A stretch of 6,719 bases of DNA, from the NCBI GenBank assembly GCA_902797415.1, contig CADBSQ010000148.1, positions 1 through 6,719 of the forward strand. The letters are read 5' to 3'. This document shows, piece after piece, positions 1 to 5,027 of this stretch. Numbering within the stretch: position 1 is the first letter of the stretch; every line of letters starts with the position of its first letter. Made by a program: the position numbers and the translations under genes. A model generated the notes under the pieces. That model had not been told where the DNA came from. It worked only from the letters and a program-made list of their open reading frames with translations, and made no database searches. Source of the DNA: an uncultured Erysipelotrichaceae bacterium. GTDB lineage: Bacteria; Bacillota_I; Bacilli_A; RF39; UBA660.

Positions 1-1
1 T

Positions 2-1189
2 GATAATGGAGAATATAGGCCTCTATCAGAAGTTTATGATTCTACAGCTGGTAAATTTATAATTTTAAATGGTAGATTACAACAAAATATTAGCCATAAT
101 CACTCAGTTAAGTTTAAAGTTTCGCCAAACGCTCCTAATGATATTCAAGGTTCAATTCTGGCATTAAATATAACTATGGAAGCAAGTGCAACAGAAGAAG
201 CTGGTGTTGATACAATAATGAATTTAGTAGCAGGGGAACCTATAAATACAACAGATGTAATAACAAAGGCTGCTCCTTCTGGGGCAACTTGTACTAATAC
301 TTTTGGCTATGATGGAACAAATGATAACAATTTAAGATATGTAGGATCTAATCCATGTAATTACGTTACTTTTAATAATGAAGAAGCAGGATGGCGAATA
401 ATAGGAGCCATGAACAATATCGATGATGGAACTGGTAAAAAAGAAACCCGTTTAAAACTTGTAAGAAATGAAATACTTAATGTTGGATCTTTTGATTCTT
501 CAGATTCAACCATAAACTCTGGATATGGAATAAATGACTGGACACAGGCAGACTTAAAGAACGAATTAAATGGGGATTATTTGGATACAACTTTAAATGC
601 AAATACAACCTGGTATAACGGTCGAAATAATACTAAAACAAGAGCATATGACTATACAAAAGGACTAAAACAGGAAGCACAAAACTTAATAGATAATGCA
701 AAATGGTATTTAGGTGGAGTAAATGATGATCAAATCTATTCATCAAATGGTATCAAGCCAAGTGAATATTATAAACAAGAGAGAAAAAATATAGTTTGGG
801 GCGGTTTACAGACTCAAACATGTAATGATGGGTATTGTCCAAGAAAAACGAGTTGGACGGGAAAAATTGCTCTAATCTATCCAAGTGATTATGGATTTGC
901 TGTTGGTGGAAGCGTTAGGAGTACTTGTCTTGCAAAAAGCATGTATGCATTTAAAACGGATAATTGTAGTACTAACAATTGGATTCCTATAACACCTAGT
1001 ACTAATCAGTGGACATTAACTCCATATTCGGATGATGCAATTCGTGTATTAGCAATGTATAGCAATGGTGAAGTATCTACCGGAAAAATTAGTGATAACT
1101 CTTGTATTAAACCCGCACTTTATCTAAAAAGTAGTGTTAAAATTATATCTGGAACGGGTAGTGAAACAGATCCATATGTTTTAAAATAA
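2..1189 (+). CDS. Secreted/surface protein, 3' part (TasA-like segment plus DUF6273-like C-terminal domain)
   Basis: The frame is open from the first bases of the window, so the true start and any signal peptide lie upstream; 395 codons are visible before the TAA. The first ATG in frame (176) falls inside a continuous domain and is not a credible start. Visible residues about 30-60 (SVKFKVSPNAPNDIQGSILA and following) resemble the last strands of TasA/camelysin-type, SipW-processed proteins. Residues about 95-395 form one domain with WRIIG near 131, DWTQADLKNELN, GKIALIYPSDYG, WTLTP and CIKPALYLKSSV near the end. This order resembles DUF6273-like (FGE/lectin-like) surface domains. Seven cysteines suggest disulfides outside the cell. 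No membrane anchor or LPXTG sorting motif is visible at the C-terminus. All eight tryptophans in the ATG-176 frame are TGG. The secreted location and both family resemblances are inferred from memory; ligand and role are unknown. Confidence 0.75.
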   Translation, partial: DNGEYRPLSEVYDSTAGKFIILNGRLQQNISHNHSVKFKVSPNAPNDIQGSILALNITMEASATEEAGVDTIMNLVAGEPINTTDVITKAAPSGATCTNTFGYDGTNDNNLRYVGSNPCNYVTFNNEEAGWRIIGAMNNIDDGTGKKETRLKLVRNEILNVGSFDSSDSTINSGYGINDWTQADLKNELNGDYLDTTLNANTTWYNGRNNTKTRAYDYTKGLKQEAQNLIDNAKWYLGGVNDDQIYSSNGIKPSEYYKQERKNIVWGGLQTQTCNDGYCPRKTSWTGKIALIYPSDYGFAVGGSVRSTCLAKSMYAFKTDNCSTNNWIPITPSTNQWTLTPYSDDAIRVLAMYSNGEVSTGKISDNSCIKPALYLKSSVKIISGTGSETDPYVLK

Positions 1190-1240
1190 TAGCAAATAAA
1201 TTCTTGCAGATATTGCAGTTGCTATTTTTCTTTTTTTTTG
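1188..1240 (+). terminator. Rho-independent terminator after the surface-protein gene
   Basis: AATAGCAA (1188-1195) pairs perfectly with TTGCTATT (1219-1226), and a run of about 14 T broken by one C follows (1225-1239). The 23-nt loop can fold further through TGCA (1205-1208) with TGCA (1214-1217). The stem has only two G-C pairs, so it is weak, but the U tract is long. The stem begins inside the TAA stop codon of the gene it closes. Confidence 0.65.
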
Positions 1241-1243
1241 TTA

Positions 1244-1280
1244 ATATATTGGTGGCCAAAAGGCAAATAAACACCTATAT
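1244..1280 (+). promoter_or_regulatory. Nested inverted repeat upstream of rpsB (possible leader hairpin or operator)
   Basis: ATATA (1244-1248) plus GGTG (1251-1254) can pair with CACC (1272-1275) plus TATAT (1276-1280), leaving a 2-nt TT bulge. Directly inside, GCC (1255-1257) pairs with GGC (1262-1264) around an AAAA loop, with AAATAAA unpaired on one side. That gives 12 possible pairs in 37 nt. It lies upstream of the best promoter-like hexamer I see, so it would be in the rpsB mRNA only if a promoter lies further upstream; otherwise it could be a DNA site. I do not recognise it as a known leader family. Confidence 0.35.
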
Positions 1281-1308
1281 GAATTTTTATTTCTAGTGAC
1301 TATATAAT
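1279..1308 (+). promoter_or_regulatory. rpsB: Candidate promoter for the rpsB-tsf operon
   Basis: A perfect -10 hexamer TATAAT lies at 1303-1308. The best -35 match at suitable distance is ATGAAT (1279-1284), three of six bases with an 18-nt spacer, so the -35 is weak. Transcription would start near 1315 and give a leader of about 50 nt. The -10 is convincing by sequence; the rest is inference in AT-rich DNA. Confidence 0.4.
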
Positions 1309-1347
1309 TAGTTGAGATAATTTTGAAATATGGGAGTGAAAAAAACG

Positions 1348-1353
1348 AAGGAG
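1348..1353 (+). promoter_or_regulatory. rpsB: Ribosome binding site that fixes the rpsB start at 1364
   Basis: AAGGAG sits 10 nt before ATG 1364 but only 1 nt before the in-frame GTG at 1355, so the ATG is the workable start. The spacer is part of a duplicated 12-mer, GAGTGAAAAAAA, found at 1334-1345 and again at 1353-1364. Confidence 0.75.
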
Positions 1354-1363
1354 AGTGAAAAAA

Positions 1364-2386
1364 ATGGCTGTTGTTTCTATGAGTAATTTATTAGAAGCAG
1401 GTGTACACTTTGGACACCAAACAAAAAGATGGAACCCTAAAATGAAGCCGTACATCTTTACATCTAGAGATGATATTTATATTATCGATCTAGAAAAAAC
1501 TGTAGACTGCTTAGAAAAAGCATATACAGAAATTAAAAGAATTAGTGAAAACGGAGGTAAATTTATCTTTGTTGGAACTAAAAAACAAGCTAGTGAAGTA
1601 TCAAAAGAAGAAGCTGCAAGAAGCGAATCATTCTATGTAGTTGAAAGATGGCTTGGTGGTACTCTAACAAACTTTAAAACAATTAAAAAAAGTGTTAGAA
1701 AACTAGATGCAATTGAAAAAATGGAAAAGGAAGGAAGATTTGATTTACTTCCTAAAAAAGAAGTTATTCTTATTAAAAAAGAATACGAAAAATTAAACAA
1801 AGTACTATGTGGTATAAGAAATATGGAAAAAGTACCAGATGCTATGATCGTAGTTGATCCAAAGAAGGAAATTAATGCGATTAGAGAAGCAAGAAAGATT
1901 GGTATTCCTGTATTTGGTCTTGTAGATACTAACTGTGATCCAGATGATGTTGATTATGTAATTCCTGGTAATGATGACGCAGTTCGTTCTGTAGCAGTTA
2001 TTCTAGGAGTGCTAAACAATGCAATTTGTGAAGGAAAGAATTTACCACTTGTTGACTATATAAGTGAAACCTCTTCAAAATCTTCTAACAAGAAAGAAGC
2101 TAAAGAGGATAAAAAAGAAGTTAAAGAAGAAAAGAAAGAAACTAAAAAAGAAGAAAAAGTAGAAATTAAAGAAGAAAAGAAAGAAATTAAGGAAGACAAA
2201 AAAGAAACTAAAAAAGAAGAACCAAAAGAGGTTAAAAAAGAGGTAGAGGAAACTAAAGCTGAAGAAACAGACTTAGAATCTTTAACTCTTAAAGATTTAA
2301 AAGCTATGGCTAAAGAAAAAGGTTTAACTGGTTATAGCACAATGAAAAAAGATGATTTAATTTCTGCATTAAAAAATATCAAATAA
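1364..2386 (+). CDS. rpsB: 30S ribosomal protein S2 with charged C-terminal extension and Rho_N/SAP-like tail domain
   Basis: This is S2 (uS2), a structural protein of the small subunit needed for a functional 30S particle. The start at 1364 gives 340 residues; an in-frame GTG at 1355 would add three but is too close to the Shine-Dalgarno sequence. Residues 1-233 are a full S2 core: AGVHFGHQTKRWNPKM near the N-terminus, IYIIDLEKT, FVGTKKQA, RWLGGTLTNFKT, PDAMIVVDP and VIPGNDDAVR. The family is usually about 230-260 residues, so roughly 100 are extra. Residues about 238-300 are almost only Lys and Glu with imperfect internal repeats, probably a solvent-exposed helix or disordered tether. Residues about 302-340 (LESLTLKDLKAMAKEKG, then GYSTMKKDDLISALK) look like a small helix-extended-helix nucleic-acid-binding domain of Rho_N/SAP type. 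It is the first gene of an operon, 14 nt before tsf. Core identity is certain; the tail-domain assignment is moderate. Confidence 0.97.
   Translation: MAVVSMSNLLEAGVHFGHQTKRWNPKMKPYIFTSRDDIYIIDLEKTVDCLEKAYTEIKRISENGGKFIFVGTKKQASEVSKEEAARSESFYVVERWLGGTLTNFKTIKKSVRKLDAIEKMEKEGRFDLLPKKEVILIKKEYEKLNKVLCGIRNMEKVPDAMIVVDPKKEINAIREARKIGIPVFGLVDTNCDPDDVDYVIPGNDDAVRSVAVILGVLNNAICEGKNLPLVDYISETSSKSSNKKEAKEDKKEVKEEKKETKKEEKVEIKEEKKEIKEDKKETKKEEPKEVKKEVEETKAEETDLESLTLKDLKAMAKEKGLTGYSTMKKDDLISALKNIK
2121..2221 (+). repeat. rpsB: Imperfect direct repeats coding the Lys/Glu tract of S2
   Basis: A 21-nt segment at 2121-2141 recurs exactly at 2166-2186 (offset 45 nt, 15 codons). A second 21-nt segment at 2135-2155 recurs exactly at 2201-2221 (offset 66 nt, 22 codons). 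Both offsets are multiples of three, so copy-number change would lengthen or shorten the tract without a frameshift. Confidence 0.75.
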
Positions 2387-2400
2387 CTGGAGGAATAAAT

Positions 2401-3273
2401 ATGATTACTGCAAAAATGGTTAGTGAGCTAAGAGAAAAAAGCGGCGCAGGTATGATGGACTGCAAAAAAGCTTTAGTTGAAACAAATGGCGATATGGAAA
2501 AAGCTATGGAGTTTTTAAGAGAAAAAGGTATTAGCAAGGCTGCAAAAAAATCTAGCAGAATTGCTGCTGAAGGTATTGCTAAAACTTTTATAAAAGATAA
2601 TAAAGCACTAATTATAGAAGTTAATTGTGAAACAGATTTTGTTAGTTCAAATGAAAAATTCCAAAACTTTGTAACATCAATAGGTAATGCTATTTTGGAA
2701 AGCGATGCTAAAACTGTTGAAGAAGCTTTAAAAATCAAGACTGACGAGGGAACTGTAGAAGACGTAATAATATCTAATACAGCAACTATTGGTGAGAAAT
2801 TATCACTTAGAAGAATAGAAGTTCTTGAAAAAAATGACGATGAAATATTTGGCGAATACATCCATATGGGTGGTAAAATTGCAGCTATAACAATAGTTAA
2901 AGGTGCTAACGAAGAAGTAGCAAAAGACGTTGCAATGCAAGCTGCTGCTATGAAACCAGAATTCCTAAATGAATCTGAAGTCCCTGCTGAAAGAATTGAA
3001 AAGGAAAAAGAAATTCTAAAAATGCAAGCTATTGAAGAAGGTAAACCAGCTGAAATTGCTGAAAAAATGGTAGCTGGAAGAATAAAAAAATTCTTTAAAG
3101 AAATATGCTTAGAAGACCAAGCATTTATCAAAGATAGTGGCATAGATGTTAAAACATACATTAAAAACAATGGTGGGGAATTAACAAATATGGTAAGATA
3201 CGAAGTAGGCGAAGGAATGGAAAAAAGAAAAGACGATTTCGCTGAAGAAGTAATGAGTCAAATAAATGGATAA
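2401..3273 (+). CDS. tsf: Elongation factor Ts
   Basis: EF-Ts is the cytoplasmic nucleotide exchange factor that releases GDP from EF-Tu. The 290 residues match the usual bacterial length. The N-terminal UBA-like domain (about residues 1-50) has ITAKMVSELREKSGAGMMDC and KKALVETNGDMEKA. The EF-Tu contact motif appears as NCETDFVSSNEKF near residues 76-88 (the family's TDFV element). The dimerisation/core region carries HMGGKIAAITIVKG near 155-170, and the C-terminal module ends with RYEVGEGMEKR and FAEEVMSQ. GGAGG at 2389-2393 lies 7 nt before the ATG. It follows rpsB by 14 nt, the standard rpsB-tsf pair, and its stop overlaps a small downstream frame. Nothing is missing. A long frame on the opposite strand is a shadow. 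Confidence 0.97.
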   Translation: MITAKMVSELREKSGAGMMDCKKALVETNGDMEKAMEFLREKGISKAAKKSSRIAAEGIAKTFIKDNKALIIEVNCETDFVSSNEKFQNFVTSIGNAILESDAKTVEEALKIKTDEGTVEDVIISNTATIGEKLSLRRIEVLEKNDDEIFGEYIHMGGKIAAITIVKGANEEVAKDVAMQAAAMKPEFLNESEVPAERIEKEKEILKMQAIEEGKPAEIAEKMVAGRIKKFFKEICLEDQAFIKDSGIDVKTYIKNNGGELTNMVRYEVGEGMEKRKDDFAEEVMSQING

Positions 3274-3361
3274 AAGAAAACTTAGAATAATCATCGACAT
3301 GCTCCTAATAATTATAGGAATAATATTCTTAGTTAAAGGAATTGCCGATGTCTTAAAATAA
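3266..3361 (+). CDS. Small single-pass membrane peptide overlapping the tsf stop (hypothetical)
   Basis: The frame encodes 31 residues: a basic N-terminus (MDKRKLR), a hydrophobic run of about 15-18 residues (IIIDMLLIIIGIIFLV), then KGIADVLK. Its ATG lies 5 nt before the tsf stop, giving an 8-nt overlap that would suit termination-reinitiation. No strong Shine-Dalgarno precedes it, only GAAG-rich sequence inside tsf. It fills nearly all the space between tsf and the terminator and shares the operon. I do not recognise a family. The positive-inside layout and clean fit before the terminator argue for a real gene; the short length leaves a clear possibility of chance. Confidence 0.45.
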   Translation: MDKRKLRIIIDMLLIIIGIIFLVKGIADVLK

Positions 3362-3368
3362 CAAAACT

Positions 3369-3402
3369 AAAAAACTGTATTCAGATTCGAATACAGTTTT
3401 TT
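3369..3402. terminator. Bidirectional terminator between the tsf operon and the convergent flippase gene
   Basis: Six A (3369-3374) plus CTGTATTC (3375-3382) pair perfectly with GAATACAG (3389-3396) plus six T (3397-3402), a 14-bp stem around the loop AGATTC. On the + strand the A/T ends give a U tract for the rpsB-tsf transcript. Read on the - strand the same element gives a U tract for the flippase gene, whose TAA stop (3403-3401) lies in its edge. Confidence 0.9.
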
Positions 3403-4681
3403 AATTAAGTCGAAACGAAAACAACAACAAAATAAAATTAAGAATAATATAAACAATTTCAGAAACAACAAGACCATTAATCCCTGGCATAATAAATAAA
3501 AGTATAACCATTATAATAGTTTTAACTAATATACAAACAAACGACACTTTAAAAACCGTATTTGTTTTACCCATTCCATTTAAACAACCCATTAAAGGAT
3601 TAGACAAATTGTATAAAATAAACAGAGGAGTTAAAACTCTTATATAAGAAGCACCTTTAGAAGTATCATACAGAAGCTTTAAAAAAAACTCTGGGTATAA
3701 AAATATAACTGTATAAAAAATAATAGATATAAATAAAGTAAATTGAAGAGATTGATTTAATCTTCTTTTTATATGTTTTTTGTTATTATAGTTTTTACTT
3801 ATTTCGGGAGTTAAACTGGTTGATAGAGTATTAATTATAAAAGAAGGCATCATTAAAATAGATAAGCTATACATATTATATATACCATATAAAGATCTTA
3901 TATAGGAGGAACTTAGTCCCTTAGATAAAAGTATATGCATTATTATAATTGGCTCTAAGAAAAATATAAAATTACTAACTATTCTTGAGCCAATAGTAGG
4001 AACTAAATACTCGGCAACTTTTTGAGTTATTTCCAAATTTGGTATAAAGTCTTCTTGTTTGAGTTCTATTTTTTTAGGTGAATTTAATAGAAAAAAAAGA
4101 ATTGTAGATGTTTCACTTATGATACTAAACAAAATATATATAGAGACTTGCATTACAATGCTTTGATGAATAAATAGTGGTAATATAAAAATAATAAGAG
4201 ATAATCTAATTACTTGTTCTAATATATTAGCACTAGCAATAGGTGTCATTTTTTGTTTACCAAGAAAATAGCCTCTTAGAAGACTTGATATTGATATAAA
4301 TGGAATAGTTAGTGATAATGATATTATTAGATTTTTAGCGTTTTTAGTTTTTAATAAAGTTTCTGCAATAAATGAAGAACTTAAAACAAGGAAAATCATT
4401 ATAATTAGGTTAATTATTAATATAAAAGGATAAGTTGATAATATAATGTTTTTCCCTCTGTACTTACCTTTACTTGTTATTATACTAATTGCAAGTGGTA
4501 AACCAAGAGTAGTTAAGTTTATTACAAGTACATAAGTAGGCATTATAATATTATAAAGGCTTACTCCTTCTTCACCAATTATTCTTGTAAAGTATATTCT
4601 TATAAAAAAGCCTATTATTCTTGCGCCTATACTTCCTATAATTAATGTTATGACGCCTTTTAAAAATGAGTTTTTTTTCAT
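3401..4681 (-). CDS. SpoVB-like lipid-linked oligosaccharide flippase (MOP/MATE superfamily)
   Basis: This is a 426-residue polytopic membrane protein with about 12 hydrophobic segments, starting near residues 8-28, 42-62, 81-103, 115-135, 148-165, 173-198, 229-258, 267-293, 315-331, 345-366, 376-398 and 400-424. The N-terminus (SFLKGVITLIIGSIGARIIG, then EEGVSLYNIIMPTY and TTLGLPLAIS) matches the SpoVB/YtgP/polysaccharide-transporter pattern. The family moves undecaprenyl-linked wall or polysaccharide precursors across the membrane; the exact substrate cannot be read here. B. subtilis SpoVB is over 500 residues with 14 helices, so this is shorter, ending after helix 12. The start is fixed: an in-frame TAA sits four codons upstream (4696-4694) and no ATG, GTG or TTG lies in the first 20 codons. 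No Shine-Dalgarno fits in that space. It is convergent with the tsf operon and divergent from comN/rel. Sporulation itself is not implied. Confidence 0.85.
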   Translation of the reverse strand: MKKNSFLKGVITLIIGSIGARIIGFFIRIYFTRIIGEEGVSLYNIIMPTYVLVINLTTLGLPLAISIITSKGKYRGKNIILSTYPFILIINLIIMIFLVLSSSFIAETLLKTKNAKNLIISLSLTIPFISISSLLRGYFLGKQKMTPIASANILEQVIRLSLIIFILPLFIHQSIVMQVSIYILFSIISETSTILFFLLNSPKKIELKQEDFIPNLEITQKVAEYLVPTIGSRIVSNFIFFLEPIIIMHILLSKGLSSSYIRSLYGIYNMYSLSILMMPSFIINTLSTSLTPEISKNYNNKKHIKRRLNQSLQFTLFISIIFYTVIFLYPEFFLKLLYDTSKGASYIRVLTPLFILYNLSNPLMGCLNGMGKTNTVFKVSFVCILVKTIIMVILLFIMPGINGLVVSEIVYIILNFILLLFSFRLN

Positions 4682-4692
4682 AATAAAATATA
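4682..4692 (-). promoter_or_regulatory. Candidate -10 directly before the flippase start, possible leaderless transcript
   Basis: Read on the - strand, TATATT (4692-4687) is followed by five bases and then the ATG at 4681, which would place transcription start at or next to the initiation codon. I find no good -35. The region is AT-rich, so chance -10 matches are likely. Confidence 0.25.
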
Positions 4693-4701
4693 TTTAAAAA
4701 G

Positions 4702-4730
4702 TGGTAAAATTATTCTGTTTATGGTAAAAT
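4702..4730 (+). promoter_or_regulatory. Tandem extended -10 elements for the comN-rel pair
   Basis: TGGTAAAAT occurs at 4702-4710 and again at 4722-4730, exactly 20 bp apart. Each reads as an extended -10: TG, one base, then TAAAAT (five of six consensus bases). The downstream copy would start transcription near 4737, just before the comN ATG. No TTGACA-like -35 is evident, which fits extended -10 promoters. The two copies could be alternative promoters, or one promoter plus a protein-binding repeat. Confidence 0.5.
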
Positions 4731-4735
4731 TGTTT

Positions 4736-4740
4736 GGGGG
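4736..4740 (+). promoter_or_regulatory. G-rich ribosome binding site for comN
   Basis: GGGGG lies 5 nt before ATG 4746 and can pair with the CCUCC of 16S rRNA through one G-U pair. It supports the ATG at 4746 over the in-frame TTG at 4734, which precedes or overlaps this site. Confidence 0.55.
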
Positions 4741-4745
4741 ATGAA

Positions 4746-5009
4746 ATGAAAGAACAATTTACTAAGAAAGAACTTTATGAAAAGTTAAATCCTGCTTTAA
4801 ATAGTAAGGTTAAATCACTTAAAAGAATTGGTATTAACTATGTGAAAAAAGAAGATATTTGGAATTACTTAAGTTTGCATGTATGGGTATATAAGGATAA
4901 TTTAACTCTTCATGATTTAGTTAATGATATATTAGAACTTAGTAATATGGAAATAACCACATATGTAAAATCCTTAATGGAGGATGTTAATAGGCCTCCA
5001 ATATTTTGA
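4746..5009 (+). CDS. comN: ComN-like post-transcriptional regulator family protein
   Basis: The frame encodes 87 residues, close to B. subtilis ComN (YrzD, just under 100). The family pattern I recall is a Lys-Glu-Glu-Trp-like helix start, a Trp-containing strand and a Leu-His-x-Leu-Val-Asn-Asp-Ile core. Here it appears as VKKEDIWNYLSLHVW (residues about 38-52) and LTLHDLVNDILELS (about 58-71). In B. subtilis ComN acts after transcription on the comE competence mRNA; a competence role in this organism is not shown by the sequence. The ATG at 4746 is chosen over the in-frame TTG at 4734 because the G-rich binding site lies between them. It is preceded by tandem promoter-like repeats and followed by rel after 18 nt, so the two are probably cotranscribed. 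In B. subtilis comN also lies beside spoVB near rel, which supports the call. The stop is TGA. Confidence 0.75.
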   Translation: MKEQFTKKELYEKLNPALNSKVKSLKRIGINYVKKEDIWNYLSLHVWVYKDNLTLHDLVNDILELSNMEITTYVKSLMEDVNRPPIF

Positions 5010-5027
5010 TGGATGGAGGTATAAACA

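Noticed and set aside
176..178. ATG as start of the first gene
   Set aside because: The frame is open for 58 codons before it with continuous domain-like sequence and no ribosome binding site, so the gene enters from outside the window.
1355..1357. GTG as start of rpsB
   Set aside because: It is 1 nt from the Shine-Dalgarno sequence; ATG 1364 has proper spacing and gives the usual S2 N-terminus.
2078..2263. Lys/Glu-rich DNA as a frameshift or sequencing artefact
   Set aside because: The frame continues through it into an ordered terminal domain and a stop 14 nt before tsf with a good binding site, so the extension is genuine coding sequence.
2379..3170. 263-codon open frame on the - strand
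   Set aside because: It lies wholly opposite tsf, a certain gene, and its low-complexity Ser/Ile/Phe composition is that of the reverse strand of Glu/Lys/Ala-rich codons.
3310..3335. Short palindromes CCTA...TAGG and GAATAATATTC downstream of tsf
   Set aside because: They are short, AT-rich, and fall in codons for the hydrophobic stretch of the small peptide; expected by chance.
4734..4736. TTG as start of comN
   Set aside because: It lies before or within the G-rich binding site; ATG 4746 is correctly spaced after it.
5007..5024. TGA of comN read as Trp (mycoplasma code)
   Set aside because: Reading through would add only five codons across the rel binding site. All tryptophans seen in the window are TGG and no long frame contains TGA, so the standard code is favoured, though one TGA stop is thin evidence.
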